DNA of 64,000 nt from JAUIAI01 sp041396585 (GTDB lineage: Bacteria; Pseudomonadota; Gammaproteobacteria; Burkholderiales; Burkholderiaceae_E), in contig JAWKYG010000006.1 in assembly GCA_041396585.1 (NCBI GenBank), positions 1-64,000 of the forward strand, read 5' to 3'. The notes under the pieces were generated by a model. That model saw nothing but the letters and a program-made list of their open reading frames with translations. It searched no databases and was not told the DNA's origin. Both the position numbers and the translations under genes were made by a program. This document shows, piece after piece, positions 35,078 to 43,067 of the stretch. Numbering within the stretch: position 1 is the stretch's first letter; every line of letters starts with the position of its first letter.

Positions 35078-35822
35078 TCAGCTTGCCCGTAGCACCCGTC
35101 CCGTGTAGCGCACGGGGCCGGTCGGCTGGCCGGTCGGCGAGCCGCCGCGCGGCTCGAGTGAAATCGCGAATCCCTGCTGATCCACCAGAGGCGGGAGGGT
35201 ATCGAGCGAGATCGTGCGCGCCTGGCCCGGTGTGATCAGACCGAGCGAGACCACACCGGGCGCACCGCCAGGGTGGGTCCAGAGCTCGAGCGCCCGGTCG
35301 GCCGGAACCTCGATCGCGCCGAGCGTGACCAGACGGATATGACGTTCATCGAGCGCCTGCAGCAACACGGCCGGATCGCGGCCGTCCTGGGCCAGCAACA
35401 CCACCACGTAGCGCGGCGTAACCGGCGTTCGCGCCTGCACGAACAGCAGTATCGCCAGGACCAGCGACGCGGCCGTTGCCATCGCGGTCATGGCTCGCCA
35501 GAAGCCGAGCTGCTCGCGCCAGGCAGGCCGGCGTCTCATCGCCGCGCGGTCGGCGGGCGTGCGCGCAGACGCGTGTCGCTGTGCAGCCTGAGCTGCCTCA
35601 GCGCCGATGCTCGCCGCGATGCGGCCCCAGAGTGCCTCGGACGGCGCCACGGGCTCGGTCAGGTGCAGCAGCGGTTGCAGGCGCGACTCCCAGCGCGCCA
35701 CGGCATCGCGCATGGCCGGCTCACCCGGCATCGAGCCGGGCCTGAACCTGTTCGTGCTCGTGCCCGGACAACGTGCCGAGCACGAACTCGCCGGCCAGCA
35801 GATCGATGTCGTCGTCGTTCAT
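35078..35822 (-). pseudogene. RskA-like anti-sigma factor with a single frameshift
   Basis: Membrane anti-sigma factor. The N-terminal segment MNDDDIDLLAGEFVLGTLSG is the zinc-free anti-sigma domain of RskA-type proteins. A membrane helix (AMTAMATAASLVLAILLFVQA) and a periplasmic RskA domain ending in ELWTHPGGAPGVVSLG and FAISLEPRGGSP follow. The frame breaks at the CCC run at 35724-35726 (plus strand): removing one base joins QVQARLDAG to EPAMRDAVARWESRLQPLL, giving about 247 residues. The start overlaps the sigma-factor stop (ATGA), so the two are coupled. Conservation on both sides favours a sequence error. Confidence 0.83.
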
Positions 35823-36376
35823 GCCATGCACTCGCGCAGTGACGTCAACGCGCGTCTGATCCAGGATTTGACCGTGCCGAGCGGGGCCTCCAGCTGGCTG
35901 GCGATCTCGGCATGCGAACACCCCTCCACATAGGACAGCAGGACACAGTCTCGCCGCGGTTGATCGAGCGTCTGCAGGCAGTCGTGCAGCCGTCCCATAT
36001 CAGGGCGTGACTCGAGTTTGCGCTGTGCGGCCGCGTCGACGACAGCGTCAAGCGCTGACGCGTCATCATCGCGATCGGCGCCGGCACCCGGCTGCCTGTC
36101 CGCGCGCCTTGCCGCGCGCAGTGCGGCATGACGCAGAATGCTGTAGATCCAGGTTCGCGCCGAGCCACGTGCCGGATCGAAGGTGTGCGCATGGCGCCAG
36201 ATGGCGATAAAGGCTTCGTGCACGACGTCTTCCGCCTGACCCTGATCGCGCAGGATCCGCCGCGCCACGCCCAACATGCGCGCGGCCTCGTGATCGTACA
36301 ACGCGCGCATCGAAGTGCTGCGCCCCGCAGAGCAACCGGCGAGCGCCTGCTCGTGACTGAATCCCGACTCGGCCAT
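35819..36376 (-). CDS. ECF sigma factor (SigK-like)
   Basis: Extracytoplasmic-function sigma-70 factor of 185 residues. Region 2 reads LYDHEAARMLGVARRILRDQGQAEDVVHEAFIAIWRH with RTWIYSILRHAALR after it; region 4 has SHAEIASQLEAPLGTVKSWIRRAL. It pairs with the overlapping RskA-like anti-sigma gene. The ATG at 36376 (MAESGFSHEQ) is chosen; an in-frame ATG at 36409 would add 11 residues. The neighbouring secreted/lipoprotein genes are plausible targets, but I could not identify a convincing ECF promoter. Confidence 0.9.
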   Translation of the reverse strand: MAESGFSHEQALAGCSAGRSTSMRALYDHEAARMLGVARRILRDQGQAEDVVHEAFIAIWRHAHTFDPARGSARTWIYSILRHAALRAARRADRQPGAGADRDDDASALDAVVDAAAQRKLESRPDMGRLHDCLQTLDQPRRDCVLLSYVEGCSHAEIASQLEAPLGTVKSWIRRALTSLRECMA

Positions 36377-36510
36377 GGATGGTAACCGCGCTTGCTTCGG
36401 AATCCGCATAGTACAAGTCGATGCACCGGGCCCGGCAATGGGCGCCCCGCGCAGAGGGTGGTGCACCTGTGTGTACCGCCCTCTGGCAGCGGGGCCCGCG
36501 TCCATGTTGC

Positions 36511-36807
36511 TCAGATGTCGATCGGCTCGGACACCTCATCGTTCAAGGCGGCCGGGGAGATCACATCGGAGGGCTCACTGCGTTCATCGGATGCCGACAA
36601 GCCCTGCAGGTATTGCACCAGCGCGCCACTCGATGCCGTGGCGGTGTCCGGCACCGCACCCTGCTGCGAGACCGGTGGCGTGCCAGGGCCGCCGGAGCCC
36701 GTCCCTGGCGCCGGATCGGCGGCAGAGTCCGAATCCCCGCATCCGGCCAACAACAGGCTTGCCGCGAGGCTCAGACCCAGCGCGGTGAGTTTCTTGGTCG
36801 ATCTCAT
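36511..36807 (-). CDS. Small lipoprotein
   Basis: Protein of 98 residues: lysine-rich leader, hydrophobic stretch and lipobox LLAG-C near residue 23, followed by an Asp/Ser/Gly/Pro-rich region and a possible short helix (GALVQYLQGLSASDER). No known family. It starts 13 bp after the DUF4331 stop on the same strand, so it is probably cotranscribed with it. Confidence 0.75.
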   Translation of the reverse strand: MRSTKKLTALGLSLAASLLLAGCGDSDSAADPAPGTGSGGPGTPPVSQQGAVPDTATASSGALVQYLQGLSASDERSEPSDVISPAALNDEVSEPIDI

Positions 36808-36820
36808 ATCGCTCTCCCGC

Positions 36821-38347
36821 TCAGTTCGAGGTCACGCCGGAAAGCGGCGTGTTCAGGTACGGAAACGCGGCGCCGAACTGCGTCGAGTCGGTCCGCACGC
36901 CGTCGGTGATCGGCGCCCCGCCCGCGGGTGCATCGCCAGGCGTGCAACCCACTGCCAACGTATCGCCAGCCCCGGAGAGCGTGCAAAGCGCGCCCATCAC
37001 CACCCGCAATGCGATGTCGACCACATCGTCGCCAGGCCGCCGGCCATTCGGGAAGCCGGCCAGATCATTGCCGGCGACGCCGAAGTTGGACTGACTCGCC
37101 GCTGCCGTCGGCGCGATCGCCGTGTTCAGTCGCAGCATTTCCGCGGCGGTGACATTGGCTGGCTGATTGACCACGGTACCGTCGGCCAGTTTCAAGCCCG
37201 TCAGGAAGGCCGCGACCAGGTCGGTGCGCGGGAAGTTGGTCGGTGCCGGCGCCGAGGGGAACAGCAGTTCGATCAGTGCGGGCAGGGTCGGATTGGTGAC
37301 ATAGGCGGCGAATTGCGCATCATCGCTCGGATGTGACGCATTGAAGCGATCCTTGTCGCCGAGCCCGATCACCACCTCGTTGACCAGCGGCATGCCCAGC
37401 CGCGAGACCTGAGTCCATGCGCCGCCATGATAGGCAGCGCGCGCCAGACCGTTTGCGGGCTTGGGATCGATGACCCGCCCCTGACGCAGGCTGGCCGTGG
37501 TCCATGCGCCAATGACCGGCTCGCTGCCATTGGTCAGACAGGCGATCGGCACTTCGAGTGCCAGCGTGGTGACATTCTTGTCGGCGAGATCATCGGTATT
37601 GCCACCGCTCTCGGCACCCAGCGGATTCAGATTGATCAGATCGAAGACCTTGCCGAGCGGAATCGCGAAGGGATCCTTGCGCTGCCCCACGAACACACGC
37701 CCCGGATCCGTGCAATTCGGAATCGTCACGTCATAGATGTGTTGCGCGGCATAGCCATCGTAGGCGAGCGATCCGAAAGTCTTGCCACCGATGTTATCGA
37801 CCGGCTTGGCGAACTCCGTGCCGCCAACCGTTGTGGTGAGTGCTCCGACGTCGCTGCTGCGCCGCCCACCGCGCACGACAGACACCCGATAGTGCTCTCT
37901 GACATTGAGCGAGGCGGCATCGACCGAGGTGACCGGCCCCGCCTGCGTCAGCGGAATCTGCACATCCTGGCCACCGATATTCAGGCTGATTCCCTGCAGC
38001 AGATTCTCGAAGCGAAACTGGAACGTGATGTCCTCACGCGCGTCGCCGTTGTTGTCCACATGAATCTCGTACAAGGCATCCGGATCGAGGCGGAAGTAGT
38101 TTGGTCCACCGTAGGCGTCCTGTAGCGGCAGATAGTTCGCAAGGAAGGTCACCATGTTCTCGCGACCGGGTTCATAGCTTCGGAACATGTAGAAATCGGT
38201 GGCGTCGACCCTGGGCAGGCCGCTGATCATCGGTGCTTCGCGATGGCTCGATGCCCCCGCCGGGAGCGAACTCAGGGCAAGTGTGACGGCAAGCGCGATT
38301 CCCGCCGGCCGAACCGGCAGTGATCGGGATCTGATGCGTTCATTCAT
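36821..38347 (-). CDS. DUF4331 domain secreted protein
   Basis: Exported protein of 508 residues. A signal peptide ends near LPAGA-SSHREAP, and this SSHREAPMI(S) start of the mature protein is the DUF4331 hallmark. Other family features are DATDFYMFRSYEPGRENMVTFLANY, LYEIHVDNNGDAREDITFQFRF and LVNEVVIGLGDKDRFNASHPSDD. The role is unknown; predicted beta-rich and periplasmic or extracellular. The ATG at 38347 fits a normal signal peptide. It faces away from a TPR-HupE pair, with which DUF4331 genes often cluster. Confidence 0.9.
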   Translation of the reverse strand: MNERIRSRSLPVRPAGIALAVTLALSSLPAGASSHREAPMISGLPRVDATDFYMFRSYEPGRENMVTFLANYLPLQDAYGGPNYFRLDPDALYEIHVDNNGDAREDITFQFRFENLLQGISLNIGGQDVQIPLTQAGPVTSVDAASLNVREHYRVSVVRGGRRSSDVGALTTTVGGTEFAKPVDNIGGKTFGSLAYDGYAAQHIYDVTIPNCTDPGRVFVGQRKDPFAIPLGKVFDLINLNPLGAESGGNTDDLADKNVTTLALEVPIACLTNGSEPVIGAWTTASLRQGRVIDPKPANGLARAAYHGGAWTQVSRLGMPLVNEVVIGLGDKDRFNASHPSDDAQFAAYVTNPTLPALIELLFPSAPAPTNFPRTDLVAAFLTGLKLADGTVVNQPANVTAAEMLRLNTAIAPTAAASQSNFGVAGNDLAGFPNGRRPGDDVVDIALRVVMGALCTLSGAGDTLAVGCTPGDAPAGGAPITDGVRTDSTQFGAAFPYLNTPLSGVTSN

Positions 38348-38537
38348 GGCGACTCTCCTTGATGGTGGATGGGCACCGCTTGGATCGGTGCACATCTGGA
38401 CATAGCCGCGCCTGGCGCATTCGGATGCACACCGGAAATATTTTTCTGAAGATGATCCGGTCGTGCATCCAATCCGGGAGCTGCCGACTATCCCTGTCTG
38501 AGCCCCACGGGAAACCGGTCAGACAGGGAGACCACCG

Positions 38538-39734
38538 ATGAGCCGTTCATCATTCGCAATCGTTTCGATGCTGTTGCTCGCCACGCTCGCATCGGCCGGC
38601 CAGGCGTATGCGCAAACACCACTGAATCCGCTGACCGATGATCAGGTCATCGAACGGCTGAGCGCCGTGCACCGCGACCCGTCGTTGCGCGCGACCATGC
38701 GCGTACGTGCGTCAAGGCCCGCCGGTCTCGATGCCCGCGTGCGGCAGGCGCGCGAACTGTTCGATCAGGGCCGACGCTTCGACGATCCGCGACTGGTCGA
38801 CCGGGCTTTCACCCTGATGTCCGAACCAGACATGCGCGAGCACCCGATCGCCGCACGGGTACGCGCATCGATCCACGCCTGGCGCCATGAATTCGACACA
38901 GCCCGCACGCTGCTCGAACGTCTGCTGCGCGACGCGCCCGAGGCGGACACAGTGTGGTTCGCGCTCGCCGGTATCGAACGGGTCACAGGCCGGCTGGAGC
39001 CGGCCCGACGGGCCTGCGAACGGGCTCATGCGCTGCGCGATGACCCCGTCTACGCGCTTTGCATGGCCGACATCAACAGCCTGCAAGGTCGGGACAGGGC
39101 CGCCCGGCGCTGGCTCGCGCTCGCCGGCGATGACGTGGCACTCGATGATGATGCGGCCGGCTGGCGGCTTCTGACGCGGGCGCGCATTGCGCAGAGCCTC
39201 GGCGACGAGGCGCTCGCCAGCAGGCTCTACCGACGCAGCCTGCTGGTCAATGACCCGATGGTGCTGACCCATTTCGCGCATTGGTCGCTCGATGCCGGCC
39301 AGAACGAACTGGCGGCGCGGGCGATCCGGCGGCTGGGCCCGGGCGACGATGCGATGCTCGGCGACGACCTCGCGGTCAGCCTTGCCATCGCGCTCGATCG
39401 AACGGGTCGCTCCGAAGAGGCGGCCAGCATGACCAGACGTCTCGAGACACGCTTTGCCACCGCAGACCAGGCGGGCTGGCCGATTCATTGGCGGGCACGC
39501 GCGCGGCTCGCCTTATCGCTGCAACGGCAAGCCGACGCCGCCCTGGCCCATGCGCGACGCAACTGGCAGGCGCAGCGCGAGGCCATCGACGCCCGGCTGC
39601 TGGCGCACGCGGCGCTGGCCGCAGGCGGCCCCGGCGGGCGCGATGCGCTTGCTGATCTGCGCGCATTCGTGACCGACACGGGCTTCAATGACCGGACCTT
39701 GAAAGATCTGCTTGCATCAGGAGAGGCGTCATGA
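38538..39734 (+). CDS. Periplasmic TPR-repeat protein
   Basis: Protein of 398 residues with a signal peptide ending GQAYAQ. The mature protein is helical with degenerate TPR-like repeats (ARTLLERLLRDAPEADTVWFALAGIERVTGRLEPARRACE; LARLYRRSLL-type unit near 240). No enzyme motif is visible. GGGAGA precedes the ATG. The stop overlaps the next start (ATGA), which couples it to the HupE/UreJ-like gene, so it may act as an accessory of that membrane protein. Confidence 0.78.
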   Translation: MSRSSFAIVSMLLLATLASAGQAYAQTPLNPLTDDQVIERLSAVHRDPSLRATMRVRASRPAGLDARVRQARELFDQGRRFDDPRLVDRAFTLMSEPDMREHPIAARVRASIHAWRHEFDTARTLLERLLRDAPEADTVWFALAGIERVTGRLEPARRACERAHALRDDPVYALCMADINSLQGRDRAARRWLALAGDDVALDDDAAGWRLLTRARIAQSLGDEALASRLYRRSLLVNDPMVLTHFAHWSLDAGQNELAARAIRRLGPGDDAMLGDDLAVSLAIALDRTGRSEEAASMTRRLETRFATADQAGWPIHWRARARLALSLQRQADAALAHARRNWQAQREAIDARLLAHAALAAGGPGGRDALADLRAFVTDTGFNDRTLKDLLASGEAS

Positions 39735-40885
39735 GGCCTGCTGGTGTGGTAGCCCCGGCGGCCCGGCGACGCACCTCCTTGGGCTGGCTGGGCCGGGCAC
39801 TGCTCTTGCTGGCGCTCATGATGCCCGTGAGCGTGAGCGCCCATGCGCCCAGCCTCGCCTATCTGTCGCTGACCGACACGGGCGCGGATGATCGAATGCG
39901 CGCACAATGGGACATCGCGCTGCGCGACCTGGACTGGTGGATGGATTTCGATATCGATCGCGATGGCCGGTTGCGCTGGCAGGAGTTGCGTGGGCGACTC
40001 GACGAGGCGGCCGCGCTGGTCGCGCCCACCATCGAATGGCGTGCAGGCAGTCAGGACTGCACGCACGCAATCGATTCGGTCCGCCTGATCGGGCGCGACG
40101 AAGGTGTCTATCTGCGCATGGGCGCGGATGTGCGCTGCCCGTCGGGAAGCCTGCCGACGGCGCTGCGCTACCAACTGTTCGCGCAGGTGCTGCCCGACCA
40201 CCGCGTGCTGATCGAGCATGCGGGCACCGTGCAATCGTGGCCCACGGATCCCGACACCTGGCACTCGCTGACCCCGTCCGCCGGCGCACGGCTTGCCGGC
40301 TTCATCGGCTCGGGGATTCATCACATCCTGATCGGCTGGGACCATCTCGCCTTCCTGGCCGCACTGCTGCTGGCCGCGACCTGGATGCGCGGGCCCAGCC
40401 CGGCGGTGTCGACGTCACGTTCGGTCTGGGCCGAGGTCGCGGTCACCCTGACCGCTTTTACGGTGGCGCATTCGCTGACCCTTGCGCTGGCCGCGCTCGG
40501 CCTGTTGAACCTGCCTGCCGGGCCGGTCGAGGCATTGATCGCCGCCAGCATCATCGTGGCGGGCCTGCTCAATCTGCCCGCGCGCCGGCTCGCACCGCCA
40601 GCGGGCCTGGCATTCGCCTTCGGGCTCGTGCACGGGCTCGGATTCGCCAATGTCATGCTCACCAGCCAGGGCGGGCCCGGCGCCGTCGCCCTCGGCCTGT
40701 TCGGTTTCAATCTCGGCGTGGAGATCGGCCAACTGGCGTTCGCCGCAGTCCTGCTGCCGGGCATGCTGCTTGTGCTACGCAGGCCCGGGCTGGCACGCCC
40801 GCTCGGGTCGGCCGCCTCGCTTGCCCTGGCCGGCCTCGGCACCGTCTGGCTGATCGAGCGGCTGGCGCTGCTGCCTTCACCATGA
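39731..40885 (+). CDS. HupE/UreJ-type membrane protein
   Basis: Protein of 384 residues. A signal sequence ends near VSVSAHA and an extracytoplasmic domain of about 150 residues contains FDIDRDGRLRW, an EF-hand-like Asp-rich loop. The C-terminal half has about six membrane helices with the HupE/UreJ_2 features GIHHILIGWDHLAFLAALLL, TAFTVAHSLTLALAALG and FGLVHGLGFA. Family members are suspected metal (nickel or cobalt) permeases; the histidines in the helices fit this. The metal is not known here. Confidence 0.85.
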   Translation: MRPAGVVAPAARRRTSLGWLGRALLLLALMMPVSVSAHAPSLAYLSLTDTGADDRMRAQWDIALRDLDWWMDFDIDRDGRLRWQELRGRLDEAAALVAPTIEWRAGSQDCTHAIDSVRLIGRDEGVYLRMGADVRCPSGSLPTALRYQLFAQVLPDHRVLIEHAGTVQSWPTDPDTWHSLTPSAGARLAGFIGSGIHHILIGWDHLAFLAALLLAATWMRGPSPAVSTSRSVWAEVAVTLTAFTVAHSLTLALAALGLLNLPAGPVEALIAASIIVAGLLNLPARRLAPPAGLAFAFGLVHGLGFANVMLTSQGGPGAVALGLFGFNLGVEIGQLAFAAVLLPGMLLVLRRPGLARPLGSAASLALAGLGTVWLIERLALLPSP

Positions 40886-41099
40886 TGCATGGCATGCCAC
40901 CCACCCCTGACGATCGGCCCGCATCACGCGGCTATTCGCCAGTGTCGCGCATCCGAATCCGCGCATGGCGACTATCCCCGACCAGGCGAACCGGATGCGG
41001 GCCATCGCGGCCCGCCTTCGACGCCATCGATCCGCCACCGGCACTCCCGCCGGCCCGGCCGGTCACATGCCATGAGCACCCACGCCCAGGAGGCAATCC

Positions 41100-41687
41100 A
41101 TGAGAACACGCACACTCGTCCTATCCACGGTCATGCTCGCATCCGCGGGGCTGCTGACCGCCTGCGGTCACTCGATGCGCGCCGCCGACATGCCAGCGGT
41201 CAAATCGGTGGCGGTTCCCGACGGTCTGAGCGACGGCGAGTTCGGCGTGCCGGCCGACTATCGCGCGTGGCCGAAATTCCTGGTCGGCATCGAAAAGGAC
41301 CAGGCCAAGCAGATCCGTGACATCTACATCAGCCCGACAGGGCACGGCGTCGATCCAGGGCAGGTCTTTCCAAACGGGACGGTCTCCGTGATGGAAATCT
41401 GGAAGGCGAAGACTGGCGCGGATGGTGCCCTGCAACGTGATGCCAGCGGCCGCCTGATCAAAGACGACCTGTCGCTCGTTTTCGTAATGGCCAAGAGCAT
41501 GGGCGCCGGCGCCAAGGTCGCGCCGCAATTGCGAACGGGTGACTGGGTCTACTCGGGCTTTCAGGCAGACGGCAAGACGGTGGGCGGCCCGCCGGCCGCG
41601 GCCTGCCGCAGTTGCCATCTGCAGCAGGCGTCCACCGACTGGTTGTTCCGCGTGGACGAATTCCGTGCCGCGCATCGGAACCGATAG
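41100..41687 (+). CDS. Cytochrome P460 family lipoprotein
   Basis: Exported mono-heme protein of 195 residues. The leader ends in lipobox LLTA-C22. The P460 fold segments DYRAWPKFLVG, HGVDPGQVFPNGTVSVMEIWKAK and GDWVYSGFQADGK precede the heme c site C169-R-S-C172-H173. P460 cytochromes oxidise hydroxylamine or detoxify nitrogen oxides in some bacteria. The lysine that cross-links to heme could not be assigned by eye. It lies 215 bp after the HupE-like gene on the same strand. Confidence 0.86.
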   Translation: MRTRTLVLSTVMLASAGLLTACGHSMRAADMPAVKSVAVPDGLSDGEFGVPADYRAWPKFLVGIEKDQAKQIRDIYISPTGHGVDPGQVFPNGTVSVMEIWKAKTGADGALQRDASGRLIKDDLSLVFVMAKSMGAGAKVAPQLRTGDWVYSGFQADGKTVGGPPAAACRSCHLQQASTDWLFRVDEFRAAHRNR

Positions 41688-41867
41688 CGAGCTCACCTTG
41701 ATGACGCGGATGGCGAGCGGCCTGTAAGGGCTGCCGCCAGCGGCGACCAAGGGTCGGGCAAAAGCGTTGCCGCCCGCCCCTGTTCGCCCTGCCCGTCGCG
41801 GTCTGGCGGGGCGCCGGTCACGGACCGGATGCCACTCGAAGCGATCGACCGCGCCAAGGAGACCCAG

Positions 41868-42536
41868 ATGAGTAAACACAACAAACATGGCCGCTACCTG
41901 ATCGGTGCGCTGCTCACCGCGATGTCGGTGGCGGTATCGGCGCAGCAGGCCGACATGAGCTTCTTCGTGACCAGTGCCGGCCCCGGCGACGGCGCCAATC
42001 TTGGTGGCCTGGCGGGCGCCGATGCCCACTGCGCAAAACTGGCCAGTGAGGCCGGTGCCAAGAAAAAGGCCTGGCGTGCCTATCTGAGCATCGTTTCCCT
42101 GCGCGGCGACAACACCCAGAACATCGACGCCCGGGACCGCATCGGCACCGGGCCCTGGCAAAACGCCAAGGGGGAGATCATTGCCAGGAACGTGGACGAT
42201 CTGCACTCGGCGAGCAACAACCTGAGCAAACAGACCGCGCTGAACGAGAAGGGTGAACCGATCGAGGGGCGCGGCGATGCGGTCAATCGGCACGACATCC
42301 TGACCGGCTCCGACTCCGCCGGCCGCTACGTGGTCGCGGCTGGCGATACCACCTGTGGCAACTGGACCAAAAACGGTGAGGGTTCGGCAATCGTCGGCCA
42401 TTCCGATCGCATCGGTCTTGCGGACACCCGCCATATGAAATCCTGGGTGTCGGCACACGGCACGCGCGGCTGCGATCAGAAGTCACTGCGCAGCACGGGT
42501 GGCGACGGCCTGTTCTACTGCTTCGCCACGGACTGA
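41868..42536 (+). CDS. Secreted lectin-like protein (DUF1554/endostatin-like fold)
   Basis: Exported protein of 222 residues with a signal peptide ending VSAQQ. The mature part has MSFFVTSAGPGDGANLGGLAGADAHC, KAWRAYLSIV, ARDRIGTGPWQNAKGEIIARNVDDLH, RHDILTGSD and CGNWTKNGEGSAIVGHSD, a set seen in proteins usually annotated as lectins or DUF1554, related to the C-type-lectin/endostatin fold. The ligand is unknown. The ATG at 41868 is preferred to an earlier one at 41829. A strong hairpin follows about 155 bp later. Confidence 0.75.
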   Translation: MSKHNKHGRYLIGALLTAMSVAVSAQQADMSFFVTSAGPGDGANLGGLAGADAHCAKLASEAGAKKKAWRAYLSIVSLRGDNTQNIDARDRIGTGPWQNAKGEIIARNVDDLHSASNNLSKQTALNEKGEPIEGRGDAVNRHDILTGSDSAGRYVVAAGDTTCGNWTKNGEGSAIVGHSDRIGLADTRHMKSWVSAHGTRGCDQKSLRSTGGDGLFYCFATD

Positions 42537-43067
42537 CCAGCGTTCGGCGCCGGCCGGCCCCCGGGCCTGGCCGCGCGCGGACCATGGCCCCCACGCGCAT
42601 CTCCGTGTGCGGGCGGCGCCCACCGAGACGGCAACACCGGGCGATGGCGGCCTCCACGGCCGGCCCCGGCCTCGCCTCTCACCCCGGGCCGCGGCCGCAC
42701 ATCGGGCGACCCCCCGATGTGCGGCCGCTTCTCTCTGCCCGGCACTCGGGCATGAGCATCGGCACGGGAAATCAGCGTGCCGCTCAGCCCCGATCACACC
42801 CGCGCACGCACGCGCCGCAGGGCCCGGGAACCCGCTTCGCCGGCCGGCCACAGGCGGCAAGACCCGGCATCACGGCCGCCCCGATCGACCTTCGGTCGCC
42901 TCAATGCGCCGCCAGGGAACTGACTGAGGACAGTGACCAGGAGCGCGCGGCATCCTTCGCGCGTCAGTCCATCGCAGGGCCCTCGGAATCGGCCCGGCGC
43001 CGTCGCGCGCCGCCCCCGGTATCAGGAACCCGGCCTCAGAACACCAAGACCAACAACCATCGGTTCG
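42537..43067. other. 531-bp intergenic region
   Basis: This is the longest stretch without a supported gene. It contains one strong GC-rich hairpin (42691-42728). Open frames here lack recognisable products and have no ribosome sites. The rest is high-GC sequence in which I see no other structure; it presumably holds the promoter of the GGDEF/EAL gene at its right end. Confidence 0.6.
42691..42728 (+). terminator. Strong hairpin, probable terminator
   Basis: A perfect 15-bp stem (GCGGCCGCACATCGG and its complement), extendable by one G-C pair, with a 6-8 nt loop. It is followed by TTCTCTCT, a weak pyrimidine tract. It lies downstream of the lectin-like gene and probably ends the 38.5-42.5 kb transcript. 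Confidence 0.6.

Noticed and set aside
38430..38470. GGAAAT...GTC resembling an ECF promoter upstream of the TPR gene
   Set aside because: The spacing to GTC is about 21 bp instead of 16-17 and the -35 lacks the AAC core.
40889..41320. 143-residue frame between the HupE-like gene and the P460 gene
   Set aside because: Overlaps the clear P460 lipoprotein gene in another frame, with no signal or motif.
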